Source: CAYHPY01 sp964358485
GTDB lineage: Bacteria > Elusimicrobiota > Elusimicrobia > UBA1565 > UBA9628
Direction: 5' to 3'
Assembly: GCA_964358485.1 (NCBI GenBank)
Contig: CAYHPY010000003.1
Span: 55,906-119,905, forward strand
Length of the DNA stretch: 64,000 nucleotides
Below, piece by piece: positions 16,103 to 24,767 of this stretch. The position numbers were made by a program, and so were the translations under genes. The notes beneath the pieces are model-generated. The model saw only the letters and a list, made by a program, of their open reading frames with translations, was not told the origin of the DNA and searched no databases. Positions within the stretch are counted from its first letter, which is position 1. Every line of letters starts with the position of its first letter.

Positions 16103-17434
16103 TTAGTTGAGGGAGTAGCTCAGATGGGGCACTCGGATGGGGGCCGAGACTTTGGGGTATTGGTTCCCGTGGCGGCGCCGCCCATGCCCGTGCCGGGACC
16201 CGTTTCGGCTGGGTTCGGCGCGTTGGTTCCGGCTTTGGAATTCGGAGCCCCGGATGACGGGCTTGCCCCCGAAACCCGCCACGCCGATGCGGTCGGCCAA
16301 GGTGTGGTCATCGACGAAGGGGTTGCGGTTGCCCTGGTATTTCTCGACAAGGTCGTTGCGCCGGAGCTCATCGGCGGTCGGGGGATGTTCCCGGTTCCAG
16401 CGGAGGAACATTTCCACGCGGTTCTTGAAGAAGGCGCTGTTGTAGGCGCCCTGGGTGATGTTGCGGTCGTAGTAGCGGGTGTAGAAATAGAGGACGGCGC
16501 GGGCCACCTTGCCTTTGGTGAAATCCGGCGGCTCGAAGACTCCGCCTCCCATTTTCGCCCCGGCGTCGTTGGAATATTCCGGTTTTCCTTTCACTTCGCC
16601 GAAGGGGAGATTGGACCGGATGCTGTTGGGGTGGTGGAAGGTGGGTAAAAGATGGTGCAGGTCCGAGCGCATGGGCATGGCGCGGTCGAAAAACGATTGG
16701 GGCCAGGTGTGCTCCACGTTCATGCCTTCGCGGTCCACCCAGCCGTCGTGGTTGGGATCGCCGGGTTCGGGATAGTCGTCGCCCTGGGGGCTGGTTCCGG
16801 CCACGAAAATCCCGGAATAGGCGTCGATCACCCCGCGCACGCCGTTTACGATGACGTTGTCGGCCGTCCCGAACATGTAATGGCTGGCGTCCTTGTAGTC
16901 CTGGGTGTGGTGCCCGCGGCCGGAGAGCTTGTGCGTCGTGGCCAGAAGTTGGGCGCCGGATTCGACCGGGGTTTGAGCGCCCGAAAGGTCCACTGTCGCG
17001 GCCCCGCGGCGGCTTCCTTCGTAGAAGGTGGAGAGAATGTGGGAGTCCTGGGCGTCCCTGCGGGAGAGCGCCTCCTGGACGTCCATGCCGGTTTCCAGAA
17101 CGGAGACCGAAGGCGCCGCCTGTTGCAGTTCGGCGACGACCGGAGCGGCGTCGACCATGGGGGCGGCGGCGGGCGTCCAGACCGCGGGCGCGGCGACCGA
17201 GGGGGCGGACAGGACGCGGGGGGACAGGGCCGGAGCTTGGAGAACGGGGGACAGGGCGGCGCGGGAATACGGAGCGGCCAGGGCGTAGGGACGGGGCCGA
17301 GCCCAGGGGCGGGAGACGACCGCCGAAGGCGCGCGCAGGGGTTCAACGGCGACCTGGGCTGAAAATGCCGGCGCGGCCGCCGTGAGCGAAAGGCAGGCCA
17401 GGGCTCGGAATAGGCCTTTAAGGCGCGGAGCCAT
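16103..17434 (-). CDS. Secreted endonuclease I family nuclease with long Ala/Pro-rich N-terminus
   Basis: 443 aa from the ATG at 17434. A signal peptide (ending near PAFSA) is followed by ~120 residues of Ala/Pro/Val-rich low-complexity sequence. The endonuclease I (EndA/NucM, beta-beta-alpha metal) domain follows, with NVEHTWPQSFF, MRSDLHHLLPT, NSIRSNLPFGEV and YQGNRNPFVDD. These motifs carry the catalytic His, metal-binding Asn and structural residues of the family. It is likely exported to degrade extracellular nucleic acid. The tail (about 25 Gly/Arg/His-rich residues) is unusual. The -10 box TACACT lies 7 nt before the ATG. Confidence 0.85.
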   Translation of the reverse strand: MAPRLKGLFRALACLSLTAAAPAFSAQVAVEPLRAPSAVVSRPWARPRPYALAAPYSRAALSPVLQAPALSPRVLSAPSVAAPAVWTPAAAPMVDAAPVVAELQQAAPSVSVLETGMDVQEALSRRDAQDSHILSTFYEGSRRGAATVDLSGAQTPVESGAQLLATTHKLSGRGHHTQDYKDASHYMFGTADNVIVNGVRGVIDAYSGIFVAGTSPQGDDYPEPGDPNHDGWVDREGMNVEHTWPQSFFDRAMPMRSDLHHLLPTFHHPNSIRSNLPFGEVKGKPEYSNDAGAKMGGGVFEPPDFTKGKVARAVLYFYTRYYDRNITQGAYNSAFFKNRVEMFLRWNREHPPTADELRRNDLVEKYQGNRNPFVDDHTLADRIGVAGFGGKPVIRGSEFQSRNQRAEPSRNGSRHGHGRRRHGNQYPKVSAPIRVPHLSYSLN

Positions 17435-17441
17435 CAAGCAT

Positions 17442-17447
17442 AGTGTA
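17442..17447 (-). promoter_or_regulatory. -10 box of the endonuclease I gene (leaderless)
   Basis: Minus-strand TACACT, 7 nt (ATGCTTG), then ATG at 17434. No Shine-Dalgarno. Confidence 0.5.
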
Positions 17448-17532
17448 GGAAGCCTGGGGCCAAAAGGCATGGGACGAAGGGCCCAGGCGTTTAAGGTCTT
17501 TCGGCCTAGGCCGGAACCCTGCCGAGAATTTG

Positions 17533-17554
17533 AAGAATGTGAATGCCAGGCACC
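17533..17554 (+). repeat. 22-bp repeat, copy upstream of endonuclease I
   Basis: Partner of the 16075-16096 repeat. It lies just upstream of the -10 box of the next, divergent gene. Confidence 0.5.
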
Positions 17555-17566
17555 GAAGAAATTCCA

Positions 17567-17572
17567 TACAAT
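17567..17572 (+). promoter_or_regulatory. -10 box of the 17580 gene (leaderless)
   Basis: TACAAT with 7 nt to the ATG at 17580; no Shine-Dalgarno. Confidence 0.5.
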
Positions 17573-17579
17573 GACCGGC

Positions 17580-18083
17580 ATGGTGGATGAAGACGCCAAG
17601 CGCTTGTTGATCCTGGCGCACGAATTGGCGGGAGCGTTCGTGGACGCGTTGTTCGCGGGAAACGCCTTCCCGGCGGAGAAATTGGACCTGGCCCTGCGGA
17701 TGGGCGTCCAGGGGCAAGCCCAGCAGTTCTTCGTGTTCGTGATGCTCTCCCTGCTCCTCGAGAAAACCAGGGGCGCCGAGGCGGTCAATCGTTCCTTGGC
17801 CGAGAACCTCAAGGGGATATTCCTGGGGGAGCTTCTGACGGCCCGGCGGGCCGCCAAAACGGTGCTCAAGGCATCCGACCTGGACGATCCGTTCGCGCCC
17901 TACTACGACAGTTTCACCCGCGGGGCGTCCGACCCGGCCCTTAGCCCGTTCGGCATTTTCGCCAAAAGGCTGGCGGAACGGCATTTCCCACCCGAGCGCC
18001 GACGCGCGGCGCATGAGCGGCTTTTCACGCTCTCGGCCGCTTACGCCGATCGCATCGCGGGGATCCTCCCCGGTCCCCGGTAG
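17580..18083 (+). CDS. Hypothetical cytoplasmic protein
   Basis: 167 aa, mostly alpha-helical by composition, no signal peptide or membrane segment. I do not recognise the family. An ATG at 17571 overlaps the -10 TACAAT, so I chose the ATG at 17580. Divergent from the endonuclease I gene with ~145 bp between starts. The 148 bp after it holds an alternating CG run near 18109-18122 and no further gene until the next promoter. Confidence 0.65.
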   Translation: MVDEDAKRLLILAHELAGAFVDALFAGNAFPAEKLDLALRMGVQGQAQQFFVFVMLSLLLEKTRGAEAVNRSLAENLKGIFLGELLTARRAAKTVLKASDLDDPFAPYYDSFTRGASDPALSPFGIFAKRLAERHFPPERRRAAHERLFTLSAAYADRIAGILPGPR

Positions 18084-18231
18084 GACTTTCGGACGCCCCC
18101 GGGCCCAGCGCGCGCGCGCGCGGGCGTGGGCCGATCGACGGCCCCGCTCTGGGCACACGGACCCATCCTTCGACCCCGGGGGGCGCGCTAAAATGATCCT
18201 TCGTTAAATCGCGTTCGGAGGAATTTCACCG

Positions 18232-18735
18232 ATGAAAAAACTCGTAACTTTGGGCTTGCTCTGCGCCGTTGTCGCGGGAGCGGCCCTCGCCCGCGCCGAG
18301 GGGCTTCCCTCGTTGACCTACAAGTCCGTCCTGGCGTCGGAGATCGTCGTTCCCGCCGTGGTCGGCAAAGCCGTTCCTCAGCCCGGAACTTTCGCCGCCG
18401 AGGCCGGTTGGGAGCGTTTCACCCTCAATTCATGGTCCAATTGGGCCCGCCTGGACTATTGCGGCGGGACCGTCGAGTTCAAGATCACCAACGGCCAGGG
18501 AAACTTGATCTTCCGCGGCGTCAAGAACTGCTCCAACTTCGACATCGCCTACGCCAATGGGCTCAAGACCAACTATCCCAACAAGAAGCTCCAGGGCGAG
18601 AACCAGAACCGCCACGGCTCCTTCACCCTGCCCAAGTCCGTGATCGACTGGGGTTACAATGAGGTGGTGGTCGTCCTCAAGTCCAACTCCGGCAAGACCG
18701 GAGCCTACATCCACCTGAACTTCCTGGGGCTTTAA
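18232..18735 (+). CDS. Small secreted protein of unknown function
   Basis: 167 aa with an obvious signal peptide (about 22 residues, ending in ALARAEG). The mature part contains LDYCGGTVEFKITNG and NCSNFDIAYANG, with two Cys ~30 residues apart that could form a disulfide. The composition suggests a beta-sandwich. Unlike its neighbours this gene has a proper leader: TAAAAT at 18189-18194 and a strong GGAGG at 18216-18220, 11 nt before the ATG. No family recognised. Followed by a strong inverted repeat. Confidence 0.7.
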   Translation: MKKLVTLGLLCAVVAGAALARAEGLPSLTYKSVLASEIVVPAVVGKAVPQPGTFAAEAGWERFTLNSWSNWARLDYCGGTVEFKITNGQGNLIFRGVKNCSNFDIAYANGLKTNYPNKKLQGENQNRHGSFTLPKSVIDWGYNEVVVVLKSNSGKTGAYIHLNFLGL

Positions 18736-18756
18736 GCCTTAAGGTCGATTCAACCC

Positions 18757-18795
18757 GGGACACCCCCTGTTTTCGGTAAAAATGGGGGGTGTCCC
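18757..18795. terminator. Bidirectional hairpin terminator
   Basis: GGGACACCCCC (18757-18767) pairs perfectly with GGGGGTGTCCC (18785-18795). The loop is T-rich on one strand and A-rich on the other. It separates two convergent genes. Confidence 0.7.
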
Positions 18796-18798
18796 CAT

Positions 18799-19569
18799 TT
18801 ACTTGGGCAGGCGGTTTTCGGGGACGCCGAGGGCCAGGGCGAAGGCGCGGAGCTTGGTTTTGACTTTAGAGGCGTTGGCGGGGCCCATCCTTAGAAGGTG
18901 CTTTTGGGCGGCGCTGAGGTTTTCCAGGCGCTCGTCGGCCAGGGCGTAGGAGACGACTTTCTTCTGCAGTTCGAGGTCTCCTTCGGGCACCGGGGTCCTT
19001 AAGAGGTGATCCACCGCCCGGACCAGGACCGGCTCGAATTCCCGGTCCTCCCGCCCGAGCTCGGAGTAGGCCTGGTTGAGGAGGGGTTTGAGGTCCCGGA
19101 CCAAGCCCGCGGCCAGCTCGGTGTTGAGCGAGGCCAGGACGCCCGCCGCCAAGTCGTAACGGGAATAGCAGGCCGGATCGAGGATGACCTTGCCGCCCTT
19201 TTTCTTGACCAAGAACCGGGACTCGGGTTTCATGAATTTGAGGCTCTCCCGGGGGCTTTTGCCGTCCGCGACGATGGCGGCGGCCGCGACGAAGCGGCGG
19301 AGCAGGTCCTCGATTCCCAGCCAGGAGGCCAAGCCCGGGTGGGCCGAGAGGGCGCGGGCCCGGTCGCGCACCCAGGTGTCGCTGTCGGCCAGGGGGGGCA
19401 GAACGATGGAGGGGGGGGCGTTGGGGATTGCGGCGCTCACCGGGGTCGGCTCGGGAGGCGGGGGCGCCGAGGGTGGGGGCGCGGGCTTCATTTTGTAGAT
19501 CCCGAGGCCGACCGCGGCGACCAGGGCCAGACCGACCCCGATCATGAGTCCCTTCTTATTGGGTTCCAT
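18799..19569 (-). CDS. DUF3014-like membrane-anchored protein
   Basis: 256 aa. A single N-terminal transmembrane helix (GLMIGVGLALVAAVGLGIY) is followed by a Pro-rich linker (~30 residues) and a ~190-residue helical domain. The pattern (D-x-WVRDRARALSAHPGLASWL, LRRFVAAAAIVADGKSP, YSRYDLAAGVLAS) matches DUF3014, a family of unknown function. The active side is predicted to be periplasmic. The start at 19569 is chosen because TAGGAT (extended TGGTAGGAT) ends 7 nt before it; an upstream ATG at 19578 overlaps that box. Divergent from the glycan operon. Confidence 0.75.
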   Translation of the reverse strand: MEPNKKGLMIGVGLALVAAVGLGIYKMKPAPPPSAPPPPEPTPVSAAIPNAPPSIVLPPLADSDTWVRDRARALSAHPGLASWLGIEDLLRRFVAAAAIVADGKSPRESLKFMKPESRFLVKKKGGKVILDPACYSRYDLAAGVLASLNTELAAGLVRDLKPLLNQAYSELGREDREFEPVLVRAVDHLLRTPVPEGDLELQKKVVSYALADERLENLSAAQKHLLRMGPANASKVKTKLRAFALALGVPENRLPK

Positions 19570-19576
19570 GAGCGCC

Positions 19577-19585
19577 ATCCTACCA
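19577..19585 (-). promoter_or_regulatory. Extended -10 of the DUF3014 gene (leaderless)
   Basis: Minus-strand TGGTAGGAT, then GGCGCTC, then ATG at 19569. Confidence 0.55.
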
Positions 19586-19611
19586 AAATATCCCCGACCG
19601 CGATAATTTAT

Positions 19612-19617
19612 TAGAAT
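19612..19617 (+). promoter_or_regulatory. -10 box of the glycan operon
   Basis: TAGAAT 15 nt before the ATG at 19633. It is the only visible promoter for the eleven coupled genes that follow. Confidence 0.45.
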
Positions 19618-19632
19618 TAGGCCGGGACTGCC

Positions 19633-20838
19633 ATGAAAATCGCCAAGCGGGCCGGTCGTCGCTCCATCGGGGTCGGGGACTTCAAGCTGGGCCCGCTCGA
19701 GAAAAAATACCTCGGGCAGGTCATCAAGTCCAACCGGATCTCCTACGGGCCCTTTTCCCAAAAATTCGAGGCGGCGTTCGGCTCCGCCCACGGCTGCCGC
19801 TACGCCATGTTCTGCAATTCCGGGACCAGCGCCCTGCACATCGCCCTGGCCGCCCTCAAGGAAGAGCACGGCTGGTCCGACGGGGACGAGGTCCTGGTCC
19901 CCGCGGTCACCTTCGTGGCCACCGCCAACATCGTCTTCCACAACCGCATGACGCCGGTCTTCGTCGACGTGGATCCCTTGACCTATAACATCGACCCCGC
20001 GCTCATCGAGGCCAAGATCACCCCCAAAACCCGCGCCATCATCCCGGTTCACCTTCTGGGCCTGCCGGCCGACATGGACCCCATCCGGGGGATCGCCCAG
20101 CGCATGAACCTCAAGATCATCGAGGATTCCTGCGAGACGGTGTTCGGCACCTACAAGGGGCGCAAGGTGGGGTCCTTGGGAGACATCGGCTGTTTTTCGA
20201 CCTATGTCGCCCATTACATCGTGACGGGGGTGGGGGGGTTTGCCACCACCAACAACCGGGCTTTGGCCGTGCGCCTGCGCAGCCTCATGAACCACGGGCG
20301 GGACTCGATTTACTACCAGATCGACGGCGACGACGGGGTCAGCGGGGCCAAGCTCCATGAGATCGTGGCCAAGCGGTTTTCTTTCGTGTCCATGGGGCAC
20401 AGCTTCCGCTGCACGGAGTTCGAGGCGGCCATCGGCCTGGCCCAGATGAAGGACCACGACAAGATCGTCCGCGCCCGGCAAGCCAACGCCCGGCGGCTGA
20501 CCGAGGGCCTTGAGGACCTTCAGGAGCATCTCCAGCTTCCCACGGTTCCCGAGGGCCTGGAGCACATGTTCATGCTCTACGGCTTGGTTCTGCGTCATGA
20601 GGACAAGACCGGCCTGGTTCATTGGCTGGAGGACCACGGCATCGAGACCCGGGACCTGCTTCCGCTGATCAACCAGCCCATTTACCGGAAAATTTTCGGG
20701 GATTTGGAGCCCAAATATCCCGTGGCGGCCAACATCAACCGCCGCGGCTTCTACATCGGGTGCCACCAATACCTCGCGCGGGGCGAGGTGGATTTCATGA
20801 TCGAGCGAATCCACGCCTATTTCAAGGGCCGCCGATGA
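19633..20838 (+). CDS. DegT-fold PLP enzyme with His in place of the catalytic Lys (3-dehydratase type)
   Basis: 401 aa, DegT/DnrJ/EryC1/StrS fold: NSGTSALHIAL, VLVPAVTFVATAN and the IEDSCETVFGTYKG block. In aminotransferases of this family the next block ends in a Lys that binds PLP. Here it reads CFSTYVAHYIVTGVGG, with His194 at the Lys position. This His is the hallmark of ColD and RfbH/DdhC, PLP-dependent 3-dehydratases that make 3,6-dideoxy sugars. A Gmd-like dehydratase four genes on supports a GDP-sugar substrate, as for colitose. Annotation pipelines would call it an aminotransferase. First gene of the operon; overlaps the next by 4 nt. Confidence 0.8.
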   Translation: MKIAKRAGRRSIGVGDFKLGPLEKKYLGQVIKSNRISYGPFSQKFEAAFGSAHGCRYAMFCNSGTSALHIALAALKEEHGWSDGDEVLVPAVTFVATANIVFHNRMTPVFVDVDPLTYNIDPALIEAKITPKTRAIIPVHLLGLPADMDPIRGIAQRMNLKIIEDSCETVFGTYKGRKVGSLGDIGCFSTYVAHYIVTGVGGFATTNNRALAVRLRSLMNHGRDSIYYQIDGDDGVSGAKLHEIVAKRFSFVSMGHSFRCTEFEAAIGLAQMKDHDKIVRARQANARRLTEGLEDLQEHLQLPTVPEGLEHMFMLYGLVLRHEDKTGLVHWLEDHGIETRDLLPLINQPIYRKIFGDLEPKYPVAANINRRGFYIGCHQYLARGEVDFMIERIHAYFKGRR

Positions 20839-21836
20839 GCCGCCGTCCGTTTTTTTCCGTCGTCATCGACAACCACAACTACGGGCGCTTCCTGCGGGAG
20901 TGCGTGGACAGCGTTTTGAGCCAGGACTACCCCCGGGAGGATTTGGAGGTGGTCGTGGTCGACGACGGTTCCACCGATGAGTCCCGGCCCATTTTGGCCT
21001 CCTATGGCGATCGGATCAGGGCCGTCCTCCAGGAGCGTCAAGGGCAGGCGTCGGCGTTCAACCGGGGCTTTTCCGAGGCCCGGGGGGAGGTCGTCTGCCT
21101 GCTGGATTCCGACGACGTCTGCCTGCCGGGAAAATTCGCCGCCCTGCGGCCGCTCTTCGACGACCCCAAGGTGGGCGTGGTCCAGCACTACCTCCAGGAC
21201 GTCGACATCTCCAAAAATCCCATCCGGGAAGACGTCCCGGAGTGGCCCGCCCGCTACACCATCGACGATTTTCTGGACGCCCGGACTCACTTCGCCGCGA
21301 CCAGCGGCCTGGCCTTTCGGCGCGCGGCCCTGGACTCGGCCCTGCCCATTCCCAAGGAGTTGTTCTACTACCTGGATGATTTCCTGACCGCGCGGGCGCT
21401 ATTTTCCTGGGAATTGGCCAATGTCCCCCGGGTCCTGGGCCTGCACCGCGTCCATGGAAGCAATTGGTGCGCGGGCGGCTATCAGGACCCGAAAAAGATG
21501 GAGGTCGATTTTAGGATGCGGGAGATTTTCTCGGACCATCTGGATCTGTGGCTCAAGGAATCCGGGCGCAGCTTGACGCCTCGCTACGTCAACCGCCAGC
21601 GCCTGGAGCTGATCCGGCGAAAGGTCCTTTACGAGGCCCTCCGGGCCCGGCCCGCCGCCGCTTGGGACGAGTGGTTTCTCGGACTGCGTTCGGCCGGCGC
21701 CGGCTCCTTCGGGGGCTTCCGTTTGGCCACCTTGCTTTTGGCGGTCCTGTCGCCGACGCTTTATCTTTCAGCCTACTCCCTGTATTCGGGGGCTGCCGGC
21801 CTCAAGGACGCCCGCCTGAGGGCCTTCCCGGAATGA
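20835..21836 (+). CDS. Family 2 glycosyltransferase
   Basis: 333 aa. GT-A fold at the N-terminus: FSVVIDNHNYGRFL, VVVVDDGSTDES and LLDSDDVCLPGKF, which holds the metal-binding acidic motif. The C-terminus carries a hydrophobic segment (ATLLLAVLSPTLYLSAYSLY) that may anchor it to the inner membrane. Donor and acceptor are unknown. The start at 20835 overlaps the stop of the previous gene (ATGA), and its own stop overlaps the next start in the same way. Confidence 0.88.
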   Translation: MSRRPFFSVVIDNHNYGRFLRECVDSVLSQDYPREDLEVVVVDDGSTDESRPILASYGDRIRAVLQERQGQASAFNRGFSEARGEVVCLLDSDDVCLPGKFAALRPLFDDPKVGVVQHYLQDVDISKNPIREDVPEWPARYTIDDFLDARTHFAATSGLAFRRAALDSALPIPKELFYYLDDFLTARALFSWELANVPRVLGLHRVHGSNWCAGGYQDPKKMEVDFRMREIFSDHLDLWLKESGRSLTPRYVNRQRLELIRRKVLYEALRARPAAAWDEWFLGLRSAGAGSFGGFRLATLLLAVLSPTLYLSAYSLYSGAAGLKDARLRAFPE

Positions 21837-23083
21837 AGAAAAGCTATCGGGAGATTTCCCGTTGCCGCATCTGCGGCAACCCTCGCTTGGCCCCCGTGCT
21901 CAGCTTGGGGACCCAGGCCTTGACCGGGGTCTTTCCCAGATCCGTCAAGCAGGCCGTGACCGCCGGTCCGGTGGACCTGGTCCGCTGCGAGGAAGCTCCG
22001 GGCCGCGAGGCCTGCGGCCTGGTTCAGTTGCGCCAATCCTACGACAAGCGCCAGATGTATGGAAAGGGCTACGGCTACCGGTCCGGCTTGAACCGCTCGA
22101 TGGTGGAGCACTTGCGCCGCAAGGCGCGGGCGATCGCCGAAACGGTTTCGCTGTCTTCCGGCGATTTGGTGATCGACATCGGTTCCAACGACGCGACCCT
22201 GTTGAACGCCTATGGGCGCAAGGACCTCATGTTGGTGGGGATCGACCCCTCGGGGGAGAAGTTTCGGAAAAATTACCGTCCACCTCTGCGGCTTATCGCG
22301 GACTTTTTTTCGGCCGACCTGGTCCGAAGGCGCTTTCCCGGAAAAAAGGCGAAGGTCGTCACCTCCATCGCCATGTTTTACGATTTGGACGCCCCGTTGG
22401 AATTCATGAAGCAGATCGCGGGAATCCTTCACGAAGACGGCGTCTGGGTCATGGAGCAGAGTTATCTTCCTGCGATGCTGCGGACCACCTCCTACGACAC
22501 CGTCTGCCACGAACATCTGGAATATTACGGGGTCCGGCAGATCGACTGGATGGCCCGGCGCGCGGGGCTCAAGATCACGGCGGTGGAGGAGAACGAGGTC
22601 AACGGGGGAAGTTTCTCGGTCACGCTGGCCAAGGAGAACGGACCTTATAAAACGGCCGGGGTCGGGGCGTGGTTGAGAAAAGAAAAAAAATTGGCGGGGG
22701 AAGGGCCTTATAAACAATTTCGGGAACGGATTGAAAAACATAAGAAGGGTCTCTTGCGTTTCCTGGCTGGGGCCAGGAAACGCAAAGAGACCGTGTTGGC
22801 ATACGGCGCCTCCACCAAGGGGAACGTGATCCTCCAATATTGCGGCCTGACGCCGCGGGACATCCCCTGCATCGGCGAGGTCAACCCGGACAAGTTCGGC
22901 TGCTTCACACCGGGCACCCATATCCCGATCATTCCCGAGGACCGGGCCAAGGCACTGCGTCCGGATTATCTTCTGGTTTTGCCGTGGCACTTCCGCGAGT
23001 TCATCCTCAAGAAAGAGGCGGCCTATCTCAAGGCGGGCGGGCGGTTCCTGTTTCCCCTGCCGAAGCTGGAAGTCGTCTCATGA
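21833..23083 (+). CDS. Sugar C-methyltransferase (NovU/TylCIII-like)
   Basis: 416 aa. Three-part layout of sugar C-methyltransferases. First, an N-terminal zinc-binding segment (CRICGNPRLAPVLSLG plus two later Cys). Second, a SAM domain with motif VIDIGSNDATLLNAY and the catalytic-region segment CHEHLEYYG. Third, a C-terminal Rossmann-like domain (YGASTKGNVILQYCGL). These enzymes methylate a carbon next to a keto group of a nucleotide deoxysugar. With the His-type 3-dehydratase and Gmd-like enzyme in the same operon, a branched deoxysugar is a reasonable product. Coupled by ATGA overlaps on both sides. Confidence 0.85.
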   Translation: MKKSYREISRCRICGNPRLAPVLSLGTQALTGVFPRSVKQAVTAGPVDLVRCEEAPGREACGLVQLRQSYDKRQMYGKGYGYRSGLNRSMVEHLRRKARAIAETVSLSSGDLVIDIGSNDATLLNAYGRKDLMLVGIDPSGEKFRKNYRPPLRLIADFFSADLVRRRFPGKKAKVVTSIAMFYDLDAPLEFMKQIAGILHEDGVWVMEQSYLPAMLRTTSYDTVCHEHLEYYGVRQIDWMARRAGLKITAVEENEVNGGSFSVTLAKENGPYKTAGVGAWLRKEKKLAGEGPYKQFRERIEKHKKGLLRFLAGARKRKETVLAYGASTKGNVILQYCGLTPRDIPCIGEVNPDKFGCFTPGTHIPIIPEDRAKALRPDYLLVLPWHFREFILKKEAAYLKAGGRFLFPLPKLEVVS

Positions 23084-24021
23084 GAAAGCCTCGGCGCGCC
23101 CTGGTCGTCGGCAGCGAAGGCCAGGACGGCCGCCTGTTGAGCGGCTACCTTTTTGAGCTCGGGGTGGAGGTTGTGGGGATTTCGCGCCGCGGGACCGTCG
23201 GCCCGAAAGGACGGCTGCCCAAGACCGACATCCGCCGGCCCGTGGAGGTGTTTTCCCTCGTTCGGCGCTTCAAGCCCGATGAGATTTACTTTCTGGCGGC
23301 GGTCATGCATTCCTCCCAGGACAAGACGCCGGATCCCCTGCGGCTGTTCCGCGACAGCTACGACGTTCATGTGCTGTCCTTGGTCAACTTTCTGGAAGCC
23401 CTCCGGCGCTTCCACCCTCAAGGACGGCTGTTCAACGCGGCGTCCTCTCATGTTTTCGGGGCGCCCGCGTCGGCTCCGCAAAACGAGGACACGCCGTTGT
23501 CCCCGAACAACATCTACGGGATGAGCAAAGCCTCGGGGCTGTGGGCCTGCCGGTATTACCGCGAGAAATACGGCATCTTCGCTTCGACCGGAATATTTTA
23601 CAACCATGAATCGTCCCTCCGCGGCCCGGGCTTCGTGTCGCGGAAAATCGTCCGGGCGGCCGCCGCGATTAGGGGCGGCGGCCGGAAGGGATTGTTATTG
23701 GGCAACCTCTCCGTGAAAGTGGACTGGGGCTGGGCCCCCGATTACGTGGAGGCCATGAGGCGGATCCTGTCGCTGGAAGAGTCCGATGAGTTCATCATCG
23801 CCACCGGCACGCGCCATAGCGTCGCCGAGTTCGCGCGCAAGGCCTTCGCCCGCTTCGGCCTGGATTGGCGCCGCTGGGTCAAAGAGAACCCCGCGATCCT
23901 CACTCGCCGGCTCGGCCGGCTGGTCGGCGACCCCTCGCGGCTCAAGCGCCGGACCGGTTGGAAGCCGAGCGTGGATTTCGACGGCATGATCCGTCTCCTG
24001 GCCGAGGACGCGGCCGGATGA
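23080..24021 (+). CDS. GDP-mannose 4,6-dehydratase-like SDR enzyme
   Basis: 313 aa. Extended SDR: NAD(P) motif VVGSEGQDGRLLSGYL, the Gmd-like ISRRGTV, FLAAVMHSSQDKT, and catalytic Ser/Tyr-x-x-x-Lys (AASSHVFGAP ... YGMSKASG). FYNHESSLRGPGFVSRKIV is the stretch that in Gmd reads NHESPRRG. So it is closest to GDP-mannose 4,6-dehydratases, though shorter than typical Gmd (~345-370 aa) and divergent enough that the substrate should be treated as likely, not certain. It would supply the 4-keto-6-deoxy intermediate for the His-type dehydratase. Confidence 0.75.
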   Translation: MRKPRRALVVGSEGQDGRLLSGYLFELGVEVVGISRRGTVGPKGRLPKTDIRRPVEVFSLVRRFKPDEIYFLAAVMHSSQDKTPDPLRLFRDSYDVHVLSLVNFLEALRRFHPQGRLFNAASSHVFGAPASAPQNEDTPLSPNNIYGMSKASGLWACRYYREKYGIFASTGIFYNHESSLRGPGFVSRKIVRAAAAIRGGGRKGLLLGNLSVKVDWGWAPDYVEAMRRILSLEESDEFIIATGTRHSVAEFARKAFARFGLDWRRWVKENPAILTRRLGRLVGDPSRLKRRTGWKPSVDFDGMIRLLAEDAAG

Positions 24022-24767
24022 GCGCCTGGGGGCGGCCGTTGATCTTTATTCCGACTTATAACGAGAAAGATAACGTCGAACGGATTTTGACGGAAATTTT
24101 GGGTTTGGGTTTGGGAACGGATGTTTTGTTTTTGGATGATAATTCGCCGGACGGAACCGGAAAGATACTGGACCGTATGGCACTTGGGAATCCCACGGTC
24201 CGAGTGATCCACCGCCCGGGCAAAGCGGGGATCGGCTCGGCGCACCAGGCGGGAATCGCGCGGGCCTACGACCAAGGGCGGCGGATCTTGATCACCATGG
24301 ACTGCGATTTCACCCACCCGACCAAATACATCCCGGACTTCCTGGCCCGGGCCGAGGCGGCCGACGTGGCGGTGGGGACGCGCTTTGAGCGGGCCGACAG
24401 CCTCGCCGACTGGGACCCCGTGCGCCTGGTCCTGACCCATATGGCGCACCATCTGACCAAGGTGATGCTGGACATGCCTTACGACGCCACGGGCGCGTTC
24501 CGGCTCTATCGCCTGGACCGCATCCCCCGCGCGCTCTGGGGCTTGGTGCGGTCGGTCGGATATTCCTTTTTCATCGAAAGCCTTTTCGTTCTCCACCGTA
24601 ACCGCTTTCCGATCACCGAGGTTCCCATCACCCTGCCCGCGCGGACCAAGGGGCATTCCAAGATGACGGTCCGAGACGCTTTCCGGACCGCCGCCCGCCT
24701 CTGGGAGCTCCAGTTGGAGGTCAAACGCACCCCGGGCCGCTTTCGGCTGGAAAAGGAGCGCGGATGA
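24018..24767 (+). CDS. Polyprenol monophosphomannose synthase-like glycosyltransferase
   Basis: 249 aa, soluble GT2 without a C-terminal membrane domain. Signatures: FIPTYNEKDNVERIL, FLDDNSPDGTGK, GKAGIGSAHQAG, and MDCDFTHPTKYI with the metal-binding Asp residues. This matches DPM1-type enzymes that load a sugar from GDP-mannose onto polyprenyl phosphate, which then serves membrane GT39-type transferases such as the two in this operon. The activity is inferred from family resemblance and context. Confidence 0.8.
   Translation: MSAWGRPLIFIPTYNEKDNVERILTEILGLGLGTDVLFLDDNSPDGTGKILDRMALGNPTVRVIHRPGKAGIGSAHQAGIARAYDQGRRILITMDCDFTHPTKYIPDFLARAEAADVAVGTRFERADSLADWDPVRLVLTHMAHHLTKVMLDMPYDATGAFRLYRLDRIPRALWGLVRSVGYSFFIESLFVLHRNRFPITEVPITLPARTKGHSKMTVRDAFRTAARLWELQLEVKRTPGRFRLEKERG

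Noticed and set aside
18100..18125. CG alternating run as a functional Z-DNA element
   Set aside because: Short and expected in GC-rich DNA; nothing else supports a role.
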